Notes: a model not told the origin generated them from the letters alone. A stretch of 36,334 nt of DNA from Pseudomonadota bacterium (GCA_963205015.1 CAUJKI010000540.1:1-36334); one strand, 5' to 3'; shown: positions 1 through 9,453, counted from the stretch's first letter. Numbers and translations are program-made.

Positions 1-1053
1 GGCATCATCGAGCCGGGCCACTTCAGGTTCCACGCCAATGGCGAGACGGTCGTGCGGCTTGAGGAGCGGTTCGGCTACGCGCACAAAGGCGTGCAGGGGC
101 TGATGCGCGGCGCCCCGCTCGCGCGTGCGGTCCGGCTCGCTGGACGCGTGTCGGGCGACAGCACGGTTGCGATCGCGCTCGCGTTCGCCCGCGCGGTCGA
201 GGCGGCCGCCGGCGTCGAGGCGCCGGCGCGTGCGCAGGGATTGCGTGCGGTCATGGCCGAGCTAGAACGCCTTGCCAATCACCTCGGCGATTTCGGCGCC
301 ATCTGCAACGATGCCTCCTTCTCGCTGATCCATGCCCATTGCGGTGCGCTGCGCGAGCAGGTGCTGAGGTGCGCGAACGTTGGCTTCGGTCATCGCCTGA
401 TGATGGATCGCGTGGTGCCGGGTGGTGTCGCGCGCGATCTGGACGAGGCCGGCGCGGCCAACATTCGCGCTCTGATCGCCTACATCCGCCAGCATCTGCC
501 CAACCTGGTGCGCATCTACGATCGCACGGCTTCGCTGCAGGATCGCACGGTTACGACGGGCATTCTGAAGCCAGAGCTGGCGCGGCAGTACGGCGCCGGC
601 GGTTATGTCGGCCGCGCCTCGGGCCGCGCGTTCGATGTGCGCCGGGCACTCCCCTATCCGCCCTACGAAGCCTTACGTTTCGAGGTGCCGGTGCGCACTG
701 CGGGCGATGTCGACGCGCGCGTCTGGATCCGCATCGACGAGATCGGCGAGAGCCTGTCTATCATCGAGCAGTGCCTGGAGAAACTACCCGAGGGCCCGAT
801 TGCGGCTCCGCTGGATGCTGCCCTCGCGAGTGCCGCCGGTCGAGAAGCGACGACGCTCGTCGAAGGCTTCCGCGGCGACGTGCTCGCCTGGGTGCGCCTC
901 GGTGAGGGCGGCACGATTGCGGACGCCTATATCCGCGATCCTTCGTGGCTACAGTGGCCGTTGCTCGAAGCCGCGATCGAGGGCAACATCGTCGCGGACT
1001 TCCCCATCTGCAACAAGTCGTTCAACTGCTCCTATTCGGGGCATGATCTCTGA
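1..1053 (+). CDS. Group-4 [NiFe]-hydrogenase-like / NuoD-like large subunit (HyfG/HycE family, Ehr-type), 5' truncated by window
   Basis: Frame +1 is open from base 1 (GIIEPGHFRFHANGETVVRLEERFGYAHKG...), the conserved NuoD/HycE N-terminal motif. L1 motif reads RVSGDS in place of RxCGxC; C-terminus FPICNKSFNCSYSGHDL. The GTG at 52 in the ORF track is internal. Confidence 0.88.
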   Translation, partial: GIIEPGHFRFHANGETVVRLEERFGYAHKGVQGLMRGAPLARAVRLAGRVSGDSTVAIALAFARAVEAAAGVEAPARAQGLRAVMAELERLANHLGDFGAICNDASFSLIHAHCGALREQVLRCANVGFGHRLMMDRVVPGGVARDLDEAGAANIRALIAYIRQHLPNLVRIYDRTASLQDRTVTTGILKPELARQYGAGGYVGRASGRAFDVRRALPYPPYEALRFEVPVRTAGDVDARVWIRIDEIGESLSIIEQCLEKLPEGPIAAPLDAALASAAGREATTLVEGFRGDVLAWVRLGEGGTIADAYIRDPSWLQWPLLEAAIEGNIVADFPICNKSFNCSYSGHDL

Positions 1054-1062
1054 GGCTGCTTC

Positions 1063-1590
1063 ATGCGCCGATTGCTCATCGAGGGACTCCTGAAGGCGCC
1101 GCTCACCGAGGCGCGGCCTAGCGATGACGATGCCGTTCTCGCCGAGCTGGCGGAGCGGCTGCAGAAATCGGCACGCCGCGCGCTCGGCCACAGCCTGTCG
1201 ATCCGTCAGGTGGATGCCGGCTCGTGCAATGCCTGCGAGCTGGAGATTCATGCGCTCAGCAATGTCTATTACGACTTGGAGCGCTTCGGTCTTCGCTTTG
1301 TCGCCTCGCCGCGTCACGCCGACGTTCTGCTGGTGACCGGGCCGGTGACCAAGAATATGCGCGAGGCGCTCGAGCGGACCTACAACGCGACGCCCAATCC
1401 GAAATGGGTCGTGGCGGCCGGCGACTGTGCGTGCGGGAGCGGACTGTACAACGGCTATGCGACCGTCGGCAGCGTCGACAAGGTCGTCCCCGTCGATCTG
1501 CACATCCGCGGGTGTCCACCGACACCAACAGCCCTGCTGCAGGGGCTCGTCGCGCTCATGGAGCGCGCGGCTGCCGTTGGCGAGCGTTGA
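1063..1590 (+). CDS. NADH-quinone oxidoreductase subunit B-like / hydrogenase small subunit (HyfI/HycG-like), [4Fe-4S] protein
   Basis: Protein has CNACELE, GDCACGSG and RGCPPTP motifs of the NuoB/HycG family; follows the large subunit gene by 9 nt. Confidence 0.88.
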   Translation: MRRLLIEGLLKAPLTEARPSDDDAVLAELAERLQKSARRALGHSLSIRQVDAGSCNACELEIHALSNVYYDLERFGLRFVASPRHADVLLVTGPVTKNMREALERTYNATPNPKWVVAAGDCACGSGLYNGYATVGSVDKVVPVDLHIRGCPPTPTALLQGLVALMERAAAVGER

Positions 1591-2077
1591 GCAGGTATCT
1601 TTCGATCTCGCGGCTCTTGCGGAAAGTCAGCATCTGCCCTTTGAACGTCCCGAGCCTTGCCACGAGCCCGGGGCGGCGCTTGCGCGGATAATTCCACACA
1701 TACTTCAGGAACTCCCAATCAAACCGCTCGGGACATCCGTCGGCGAGGTCGGGGCGCGTGCGCCCGTAGCTCATACTGATCCGCTTCAGAACGCGCGTGA
1801 TGCAGAGCCAGCGCGGCAGATCCAGGAAGAAGACCGTGTCGGCATCGCGCAATCGCATGTCGAGCGTGCCGCCATAGTCCCCATCGATGATCCAGCGGGG
1901 CCGCGTAAGAAGCTCCTTTACCGTGTCGTGCCAAACATCCCCGTCGGGCTCGGTCCAGCCGGGCAGCCAGTAGTGCTGATCCAGATGCACGACGGGAAGC
2001 CCGGAGAGCTTCGCAAGCCGCCGGGCGAACGTGGATTTTCCCGCACCGGGGCTGCCGAGAATGAGCACGCGCTCCAT
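1556..2077 (-). CDS. P-loop nucleoside kinase-like / topology modulation protein (FlaR-like) family
   Basis: MERVLILGSPGAGKSTFARRLAKLSGLPVVHLDQHYWLPGW...: Walker A GSPGAGKST and HLDxxYW. Convergent with the upstream gene, sharing 35 bp at the 3' ends. The longer track ORF (to 2881) is a spurious extension. Confidence 0.8.
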   Translation of the reverse strand: MERVLILGSPGAGKSTFARRLAKLSGLPVVHLDQHYWLPGWTEPDGDVWHDTVKELLTRPRWIIDGDYGGTLDMRLRDADTVFFLDLPRWLCITRVLKRISMSYGRTRPDLADGCPERFDWEFLKYVWNYPRKRRPGLVARLGTFKGQMLTFRKSREIERYLLNARQRQPRAP

Positions 2078-2118
2078 GACAGTGACCAACTGCTGTTTCG
2101 AGCGGTGCTCTTTGCTGC

Positions 2119-3462
2119 CTACTCTGCCGCAGCAGGCCGGAATGCCGGGAGTGCTGCGCGTGCGGATTTGTCCATGGGCTTCGGCCACCACTTGTCCTCC
2201 CATTCCGAGAACAGCGGTTTCAGCTTCGGCATGACCTGCTCGGCGAAGAGCTTCGTATTGTACTTCGTCAGCTCCTTGGACATGTTTCCGTACTGGAGGA
2301 GCAGCATGAAGTGGCCGACGTTGAGCGTCTTGGCGACGTACTCGAGCTGCTCGGCCACGTCCTTCGGCGAGCCGACGACGACATAGCCGCGATCGACGAT
2401 CTCCTCCATGTTGCGCGCGACCATGTTGAAGCGCGTGCCGGCCGTGGTGCCGGTCGTCACGCCGGCGAGCTGGTCCTTGGGTTTGTTGTGTCCCGGCTGA
2501 GCGCTTTCGGCCTGGGCCCGTGCGGCCTCGTCGGCTGCGCGCTTGACCTGGCTTTCGAGACCCGCACGCATGGTCGCCTCGGTGTTGTAGCCGGGGGGCG
2601 AGGCAAAGCGCGGATCGACGTGCAGGCAGCGGCCGTAGAAATATTCGGCAGCTTCGGCGTAGCGCTCCATGGCTTCCGAGCGGCTCTCGGCGACGCCGAC
2701 GAACTGGAGGAAACCTGCGCGGTACGGATTGCGGTCCTTGCCGAGCCGGTCCATCTCGTCCCAAAAGCCCTGCATGGTCGCCTGCCCGGCCTTGTAGCCG
2801 TAGTAGGAGAGATAGCAGTAGACGTAGTCCATCTCCGCGCACCACCGCCACGTCTCGACGGAGCCGCCGCCAGGGATCCATACCGGCGGATGCGGTTGCT
2901 GGATCGGCCGCGGCCAGATGTTGACGTAGCGTTGCTGGTTGAAGCGGCCGTTGAAGGCGAAGGTGTCCTTTTCCTGCCAGGCGCGCATGACGAGATCGTG
3001 CGCTTCCAGATACCGCTCGCGCAGCATCGAGGGATTCTGGCCGTAGGCGAAGGTCGTGTCCATGGGGGTGCCGACGGGAAAGCCGGCAATGAGGCGTCCG
3101 CCCGAAATGCAGTCGATCATAGCGAACTCTTCCGCAACCCTTGTCGGCGGATTGTAGAGCGCGAGGCTATTGCCCATGACGCAGATGGCCGTGTCGGTAG
3201 TCCGACGTGCGAGTGCCGTCGCGATCAGGTTCGGCGAGGGCATGAGGCCATAGCCGTTGGAGTGGTGCTCGTTGCAGCAGATGGCGTCGAAGCCGCAGTC
3301 CGCTGCGAACTCCATCTCGTCCATGAAGTCGTTGTACATGTGGTGGGCGCGCTTGGGGTCGAACAGCGAGGAATGGATATCGACCCACACCGAAGGATGC
3401 TTCTCCCGAAAATCGTCGGGAAGCTCGGTATACGGCATAAGGTGGAACCACATCAGCTTCAT
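2119..3462 (-). CDS. LLM class flavin-dependent oxidoreductase (bacterial luciferase-like)
   Basis: MKLMWFHLMPYTELPDDFREKHPSVWVDIHSSLFDPKRAHHMYNDFMDEMEFAADCGFDAICCNEHHSNGYGLMPSPNLIA is typical of luciferase-like monooxygenases; ATG at 3462 on the minus strand. Confidence 0.85.
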   Translation of the reverse strand: MKLMWFHLMPYTELPDDFREKHPSVWVDIHSSLFDPKRAHHMYNDFMDEMEFAADCGFDAICCNEHHSNGYGLMPSPNLIATALARRTTDTAICVMGNSLALYNPPTRVAEEFAMIDCISGGRLIAGFPVGTPMDTTFAYGQNPSMLRERYLEAHDLVMRAWQEKDTFAFNGRFNQQRYVNIWPRPIQQPHPPVWIPGGGSVETWRWCAEMDYVYCYLSYYGYKAGQATMQGFWDEMDRLGKDRNPYRAGFLQFVGVAESRSEAMERYAEAAEYFYGRCLHVDPRFASPPGYNTEATMRAGLESQVKRAADEAARAQAESAQPGHNKPKDQLAGVTTGTTAGTRFNMVARNMEEIVDRGYVVVGSPKDVAEQLEYVAKTLNVGHFMLLLQYGNMSKELTKYNTKLFAEQVMPKLKPLFSEWEDKWWPKPMDKSARAALPAFRPAAAE

Positions 3463-3862
3463 GGGACGCGCTCCTCTTGGGGCCGGGCGGCCGATCGTTG
3501 GCCTTCGTGTCTCCTCGCTCGGCGGCATGGGCTGCCGCTCGTCCTCTTGTTGCCCGCGCCGGCCGGGGCACTTCAACAGGTGTCCGGACAGAGTGAGTTA
3601 ACCGACCGCCGGAGACAAGCCCCGTGCGTGAAAGGGGGCGATTCGGCCCGAGGGGAGGCGCTGCGTTGCAGAAAGAACCGCCGCCCTGCGGCTCATGCAA
3701 CTGTCACCGGCCAAGCCCCGGCTCCTGCTTGACAGGCGTCGGAAAATCGCCCTTCTCTAGTCCCGTTTCTGCGTCGAGTTGTCGCCTGCGGCCGGGGTGG
3801 CACAATCTGCCGAGGCAGATTTTCCGAATGACGTTTGATCGGCCCATTTCAGGAGATGCAAC

Positions 3863-4402
3863 ATACGCCGTCCAATGCGCGCAGGTCCGGAGCGCGAACC
3901 ATCCGGTCCCAGAACTAACGACGGGATTCGCTCGCGAACAGTCCGCCTCATAAACGCCGACGGCGATAACGTCGGCGTCGTCGAGACGCTTGACGCTTTG
4001 CGCCAGGCCGAAGAAGCCGGGCTCGACCTCGTCGAGGTGTCGCCCGACGCCGATCCGCCGGTCGCCAAGATCCTGGACTATGGCAAGTACAAGTTCCAGG
4101 AGCAGAAGAAGCAGGCCGAAGCCCGCAAGAAGCAGAAAATCGTCGAGATCAAAGAGATCAAGATGCGCCCGAGCATCGATGATCACGACTACGACGTGAA
4201 AATGCGCGCCATCCGGCGCTTCTTCGAGGAAGGCGATAAGGTCAAGGTGACCCTGCGGTTCCGCGGCCGCGAGATGGCCCACCAGCAGCTCGGCATGGCC
4301 GTGCTCCAGCGGGTCAAGGCCGAGGTGCAGGAGATCAGCAAGGTCGAATCTGAGCCGCGCCTCGAGGGCCGCCAGATGGTCATGGTGCTCGCGCCAAAAT
4401 AG
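3863..4402 (+). CDS. infC: Translation initiation factor IF-3; probable non-canonical AUA start (ATG alternative at 3875)
   Basis: [48 protein letters not shown]... is diagnostic of IF-3. AGGAG (3851-3855) is 7 nt before ATA CGC CGT CCA (IRRP); the ATG at 3875 is 19 nt from it. Confidence 0.92.
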   Translation: MRRPMRAGPEREPSGPRTNDGIRSRTVRLINADGDNVGVVETLDALRQAEEAGLDLVEVSPDADPPVAKILDYGKYKFQEQKKQAEARKKQKIVEIKEIKMRPSIDDHDYDVKMRAIRRFFEEGDKVKVTLRFRGREMAHQQLGMAVLQRVKAEVQEISKVESEPRLEGRQMVMVLAPK

Positions 4403-4584
4403 CCGCGCGCCGCCTGCCGCCGCGCCACGGAGGCCCGGCGGCTGACGAGTGGCAGGCCGGGCGGCACCGGATGGGGCCGCCGCCTGCCCATGCGGTTGAA
4501 ATTCACCTGAAATCGTTCCATGAGTGGCGCCGCCGGCGATGATGCCGCCTGTCCGGCGGCCGCGCCTCATTGCGAGATCCGTTC

Positions 4585-7008
4585 ATGAAATTCACGTTCA
4601 ACTGGCTCCAGGACCACCTCGACACGACCACGCCGCTCGACGAGATCGTCGATCGGCTGTCGATCATCGGCCTCGAGGTCGAAGGCGTCGAGGAGCCGGC
4701 CAAGGTGCTGAGCCCCTTCGTGGTGGCCCGCGTGGTCGATGCCAAGCCCCATCCCAATGCCGACAAGCTGCGCGTCTGTCAGGTCGACGCCGGCTCCGGC
4801 GTTGTCGAAGTCGTCTGCGGAGCGCCGAATGCGCGCGCCGGCATGATCGGGGTGTTCGCGCCGCTCGGCAGCTACATCCCCGGCACGGGCATCACGCTCG
4901 ACAAGCGCCCCGTTCGCGGCGTCGTGTCTAACGGCATGCTCGTCTCCGAACGCGAGCTCGAGCTTTCCGAGGACCACGAGGGCATCATCGACCTCGGCGA
5001 CGGCCATGCAAAGGACGTGGGCAAGCGGTACGTGGACGTCATGGGCCTCGACGATCCCGTCGTCGAGGTCAAGCTCACGCCAAACCGGCCGGACTGTACG
5101 GGCGTGCGCGGCATCGCGCGCGACATCGCCGCTTGCGGCCTCGGAAAGCTCAAGCCTGAGCTGCCCACACCCGGCGTCGAAGGCAAGTACGAGTGCCCGA
5201 TCGATATCCTGCTCGAGTTCCCGCCCGAGCTGGCGCACGCCTGCCCGGTCTTCGCCGGCCGCTATATCCGCGGCATCAGGAATGGCGCCTCGCCCGCGTG
5301 GGTGCAGCAGCGCCTCAAAGCTATCGGGCTCCGGCCCATCAATGCCGTCGTCGATGTGACGAACTACGTCAGCATGGATCGTGGCCGGCCGCTGCACGTC
5401 TATGACGCCGACCGGGTGATCGGCGCGATCCGCGCCCGCAACGGCCGCAATGGCGAGCGCTTCCTCGGCCTCGACGGCAAGGAGCACTCCGTCGAGGATG
5501 GCATGTGCGTCATCGCCGACACGCAGCGCGTGCTCGGCTTTGGCGGCATCATGGGCGGCGAGGAGTCCGGCTCCACGCACGAGACGACGAACGTGCTCAT
5601 CGAGTGCGCCTACTTCGACCCGCTGCTGACGGCGGCGACAGGCCGCAAGGCCGGCCTGCAGACGGATGCGCGCTACCGCTTCGAGCGCGGCGTGGATCCG
5701 GCGTTCATCAAGGGCGGCCTCGACCTTGGCACCCGGCTCATGCTGGACTTCGCGGGCGGCGAGCCCTCGCGTGCGAAGATCGCCGGCAAGGCGCCGGTTA
5801 AGAAGACAGTCGTCTCGTTTGCCTTCTCGCGCGTGAAAAAGCTCGCGGGGCTCGATATCAAGACGAGCGAGGCGCGCAAGACTCTCGATGCGCTCGGCTT
5901 CGCGGTCGAAGGGCCGGGCGAGACGGTCAAGGTGACGGTGCCGACGTGGCGGCCGGACGTACATGGCGCGGCCGATATCGTCGAGGAGATCGTGCGTATC
6001 GCCGGTCTCGACAAGGTGCCGCCGGCTGCCATGCCGCGCCAGCACGGCGTCACGCGCTCGGTGCTGACGGACGTGCAGAAGCGGGCACGGCGGGCGCGGC
6101 GCGTGCTTGCGACGCGGGGCTTCGTCGAGGCGATCACATGGTCGTTCACGCCGCGCGCCTGGGCCGAGCATTTCGGTGGCGGCAGCGACGCCCTCGAGCT
6201 TGCCAATCCCATCTCGACCGAGATGAGCTCGATGCGCCCGAGCCTGCTTCCTGGATTGCTGGCGTCGGCGCAGCGCAACCGGAACCGCGGATTTGCAGAC
6301 GTTGCGCTCTTCGAGGTCGGGCAAGCCTACAAGGGCGACAGGCCCGAGGATCAGCTCCTGCTCGCCTCCGGCGTGCGGGTCGGCGCGGCGCAGCTTCTAG
6401 GACATGGCCGGCACTGGGATGGCGCGGCGAAGCCCGCTGACGTGTTCGATGTGAAAGCAGATGCCGCGGCAGCGCTGGCGGCGCTTGGTATCGATCCAGC
6501 ACGGGCGCAGATCACACGCGACGCGCCGGCATGGTTCCACCCCGGTCGCTCTGGGACACTGCGGCTCGGGCCGAAGGTCGTGCTCGCATACTTCGGCGAG
6601 ATCCATCCTCTGACGCTGAAGGCGCTCGATGTGACGGGGCCGGCCTCGGCCTTCGAGGTATTCGTCAGCGCGCTGCCCGCCGAGAAGCGCAAAGCGCGCG
6701 CGCGTGCGCCTTTGGCGTCTGCCGATCTGTTGCCCGTCACACGTGACTTCGCCTTTCTGCTCGATCGCGACGTGGCGGCCGGCGATGTCATCAAGGCGGC
6801 TTCCGCCGCCGACAAGGGGCTGATCTCAAGCGTGCGCGTGTTCGACCTCTTCGAGGGCGATGCGCTCGGCGCCGGCAAGAAGTCGCTCGGGCTCGAAGTG
6901 ACGCTTTCGCCGACAGAGAAGACGCTCACCGACGCCGAGATCGACGCGGTCTCAAAGAAGGTTATCGCCGAAGTGAAGCGCGCCACGGGCGGTGACGTGA
7001 GGGGTTGA
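4585..7008 (+). CDS. pheT: Phenylalanine--tRNA ligase subunit beta
   Basis: MKFTFNWLQDHLDTTTPLDEIVDRLSIIGLEVEGVEE... with tRNA-binding domain (PHPNADKLRVCQVD), B3/B4/B5 regions and C-terminal anticodon-binding domain; about 807 aa. Confidence 0.96.
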   Translation: MKFTFNWLQDHLDTTTPLDEIVDRLSIIGLEVEGVEEPAKVLSPFVVARVVDAKPHPNADKLRVCQVDAGSGVVEVVCGAPNARAGMIGVFAPLGSYIPGTGITLDKRPVRGVVSNGMLVSERELELSEDHEGIIDLGDGHAKDVGKRYVDVMGLDDPVVEVKLTPNRPDCTGVRGIARDIAACGLGKLKPELPTPGVEGKYECPIDILLEFPPELAHACPVFAGRYIRGIRNGASPAWVQQRLKAIGLRPINAVVDVTNYVSMDRGRPLHVYDADRVIGAIRARNGRNGERFLGLDGKEHSVEDGMCVIADTQRVLGFGGIMGGEESGSTHETTNVLIECAYFDPLLTAATGRKAGLQTDARYRFERGVDPAFIKGGLDLGTRLMLDFAGGEPSRAKIAGKAPVKKTVVSFAFSRVKKLAGLDIKTSEARKTLDALGFAVEGPGETVKVTVPTWRPDVHGAADIVEEIVRIAGLDKVPPAAMPRQHGVTRSVLTDVQKRARRARRVLATRGFVEAITWSFTPRAWAEHFGGGSDALELANPISTEMSSMRPSLLPGLLASAQRNRNRGFADVALFEVGQAYKGDRPEDQLLLASGVRVGAAQLLGHGRHWDGAAKPADVFDVKADAAAALAALGIDPARAQITRDAPAWFHPGRSGTLRLGPKVVLAYFGEIHPLTLKALDVTGPASAFEVFVSALPAEKRKARARAPLASADLLPVTRDFAFLLDRDVAAGDVIKAASAADKGLISSVRVFDLFEGDALGAGKKSLGLEVTLSPTEKTLTDAEIDAVSKKVIAEVKRATGGDVRG

Positions 7009-7071
7009 TCGGCGCCGAGCGCACAAGCCTACCGGAACGCGTGGCTCCTCCGCGTGTTCTGCAAAATAGCA

Positions 7072-7089
7072 CTGTAACAAATCTGTCAT
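7072..7089 (+). promoter_or_regulatory. Candidate PhoB box (CTGTAAC-AAAT-CTGTCAT)
   Basis: Two 7-bp direct repeats spaced 11 nt start to start, matching the Pho-box form CTGTMAY-N4-CTGTCAY, upstream of a Na/Pi cotransporter gene. Confidence 0.7.
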
Positions 7090-7182
7090 ATTTGCTTGCG
7101 CCCCTGGGCGAATGGGACCAGATTTCCGAGCTTGGTCCGCAACTTGGCGCGGCTTGCCGCCGCCGATCGAGGAGGCGCGGAA

Positions 7183-8871
7183 ATGCAGGCCACCTTCGTT
7201 CTGCTCCAGCTTGCCGGCTTCGTGGCCCTGCTGCTCTGGGGCATGCGCATGGTGCATACGGGCATGGTGCGCGCCTTCGGCGGCAACCTGCGCCAGTTTC
7301 TCGCGACCGGCCTCAAGAACCGTTGGAAGGCGTTTCTCGCCGGCATGGGCGTCACTGCGCTCCTACAGAGCAGCACGGCGACGGCCCTCATGTCGACGAG
7401 CTTCATCGCCGCCGGCTTCATGACGATCGTCCCTGCGCTCGCGGTGACCCTCGGCGCCAACGTCGGCACGACGCTGATTGTGCAGGTGCTGAGCTTCAAC
7501 GTGTCGGCGGTGGCGCCGCTGTTCATGCTGGCCGGGGTGGTCGCGTTCAACAAGGGCGGCAAGACGCGGACGCGCGATCTCGGCCGCGTGTCGATCGGCG
7601 TCGGGCTCATCCTGCTTGCCCTGCATCTCATCGTTGCAACCATCGAGCCGGTCGAGAAGACGGCCGCATTGCGTGATCTGTTCGCGATCGTATCCGGAGA
7701 TCCGATCATCGATATTGCGCTTGCGGCGCTGCTGACGTGGGCCGCCTACTCCAGTATCGCCGCAGTGCTCCTGATCATGACACTGGCCGAGCACCAGATC
7801 GTGACGCCAGTGGCCGCGGTCGCTCTCGTCCTCGGCGCCAATCTCGGCAACATCATCCCGCAGTATTTTGCCGCGGGCACCAACAGGTCGGCGCGCCAGC
7901 TCGCGCTCGGCAATCTCATCGTGCGCGGTGTGGGCTGTCTGATCGCCATGCCGATGCTGCCGTGGCTGGCGCAGGCGATGACAGCGCTGGACGCAAGTCC
8001 CGCCCGTCAGGTCGCCAACTTTCACACGCTATTCAACGTGGCGCTGGCGGTAGCCTTCATAGGCCTGCTGGATCCGCTGGCGCGCCTCTGCGTGAAGCTC
8101 ATTCCTCCGGGCGCCTCCGCCGCCGATCCCGGCGCGCCGCAATACCTCAATGCCGCCGTCGTCAAGTCGCCGAGCCTGGCGCTGGCCGACGCGACGCGCG
8201 AGGTGCTCCGCATGGTGGACATCGTGCAGGCGATGCTGACGACGTTCCTCGATGCCCTTCGCAACGATGATCGCAAGCTCCTCGCGACGCTGGCCGATAT
8301 GGACGATGATCTCGACCGGCTCCACAACGCCGTGAAACTACACCTGATGGCCATCAGCCGTCAGGACGGCCTCAGCGATGCCGATGCGAAGCGCTGCTCC
8401 GACATCCTCGCGTTCACGATCAATCTCGAGCACATCGGCGACATCCTCGACAAGAATCTGCGCGATCTCGCCGCGAAGAAGATCAAGCGCAAGCTCACCT
8501 TCTCCGATGACGGTCTGGAGGAGATCACCAACATGCATCGCTGCCTGCTGGACAATCTCCATCTCGCTACGAGCGTTTTCGTGATCGGAGACATTCAGTC
8601 GGCGAGAGCGCTGCTCGCGGAGAAGGACCGGATGCGCGACCTTGAGCAGGAAGCCAACGAGAACCATCTGCGCCGACTCAGAGAGGGCAAAACGCAGAGC
8701 ATCGAGACCAGTTCGCTTCACATCGACATTACCCGCGACCTGAAGCGCATCACGGCGCACATCGCGTCGGTCGCCTATCCGATCCTGGAGCGCACTGGAT
8801 CGATCCGGAGATCTCGGCTACTGGATGATGATGGCAAGGTGCCCGCCGATCCGCAGGGGCGGCCGAACTGA
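7183..8871 (+). CDS. Na+/phosphate cotransporter family protein (NptA/YjbB-like) with C-terminal PhoU-like helical domain
   Basis: Repeated TALLQSSTATALMS / GANVGTTLI and GANLGNIIPQ motifs with several TM segments; ATG at 7183 follows GGAGG at 7171. Confidence 0.88.
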   Translation: MQATFVLLQLAGFVALLLWGMRMVHTGMVRAFGGNLRQFLATGLKNRWKAFLAGMGVTALLQSSTATALMSTSFIAAGFMTIVPALAVTLGANVGTTLIVQVLSFNVSAVAPLFMLAGVVAFNKGGKTRTRDLGRVSIGVGLILLALHLIVATIEPVEKTAALRDLFAIVSGDPIIDIALAALLTWAAYSSIAAVLLIMTLAEHQIVTPVAAVALVLGANLGNIIPQYFAAGTNRSARQLALGNLIVRGVGCLIAMPMLPWLAQAMTALDASPARQVANFHTLFNVALAVAFIGLLDPLARLCVKLIPPGASAADPGAPQYLNAAVVKSPSLALADATREVLRMVDIVQAMLTTFLDALRNDDRKLLATLADMDDDLDRLHNAVKLHLMAISRQDGLSDADAKRCSDILAFTINLEHIGDILDKNLRDLAAKKIKRKLTFSDDGLEEITNMHRCLLDNLHLATSVFVIGDIQSARALLAEKDRMRDLEQEANENHLRRLREGKTQSIETSSLHIDITRDLKRITAHIASVAYPILERTGSIRRSRLLDDDGKVPADPQGRPN

Positions 8872-8879
8872 GACGGTGC

Positions 8880-9362
8880 TCAATCGTCGGAGCCATCGCT
8901 CAGTTTCTTGCGAAGCAGCACCTGATAGGGCGCGAAGCCCTGCGCGGCGAAGAATTCCTGTGCGCCAGTGTTTGCCGCCCAATGCGAAAGGGCGATCTCG
9001 ATGATGTCCTCGCCTTCGGCAAAGGCCTCGGCGTGGGCCATCAGTGCGCCGGCAATGCCACGGCGACGGGCGTTCGGTGCGACCGACAGGTGATGGACGT
9101 AGAGACGCCTTCGCGCCGGCGAGAATGGACTGGCGGGACGTGTCTGGATATCGAACCAGATGTAGCCGGCCGGTTTCCCGTCGAGTTCCGCGATCGCGAC
9201 GTTCGCAAGTCTCGGCGCGAGCAGGGACTTGAGGCTTTGTGCATCGACCAGCTTCTCGAAGTCCTCGGGATAGAGGTCGTGATGGACGCTTTGCACGACC
9301 TGATTGAGCTGCACGAGTAGATCCAGATCCGCTTCCGCCGCGAACCGCACGACGATCGTCAT
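8880..9362 (-). CDS. GNAT family N-acetyltransferase
   Basis: VHHLSVAPNARRRGIAGALMAHAEAFA acetyl-CoA binding motif A. Confidence 0.88.
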   Translation of the reverse strand: MTIVVRFAAEADLDLLVQLNQVVQSVHHDLYPEDFEKLVDAQSLKSLLAPRLANVAIAELDGKPAGYIWFDIQTRPASPFSPARRRLYVHHLSVAPNARRRGIAGALMAHAEAFAEGEDIIEIALSHWAANTGAQEFFAAQGFAPYQVLLRKKLSDGSDD

Positions 9363-9370
9363 GTCTCTAT

Positions 9371-9424
9371 CCCTCTTCTCCTTCTCCCCGTTCTTACGGG
9401 GAGAAGGTCGGGATGAGGGGCGGG
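9371..9424. repeat. REP-like palindromic intergenic element (inverted orientation)
   Basis: ccttctccccgttcttacggggagaaggtcgggatgagggg: internal palindrome plus a tail matching the reverse of the element at 9454. Confidence 0.6.
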
Positions 9425-9453
9425 AACTCGTTGAAACGTTGGCGTATGCCGCC

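Noticed and set aside
2311-3732. 473-aa ORF on the + strand
   Set aside because: Shadow of the LLM oxidoreductase.
3729-3760. TTGACA with a downstream weak -10 before infC
   Set aside because: The -35 is good but no convincing -10 at 16-18 nt; not listed as a promoter.
3790-3803. TGGCACAATCTGCC resembling a sigma-54 promoter before infC
   Set aside because: GG to GC spacing is 10 instead of 12 nt, and infC is a housekeeping gene.
4567-6324. 585-aa ORF on the - strand
   Set aside because: Antisense to pheT; biased composition, no domain.
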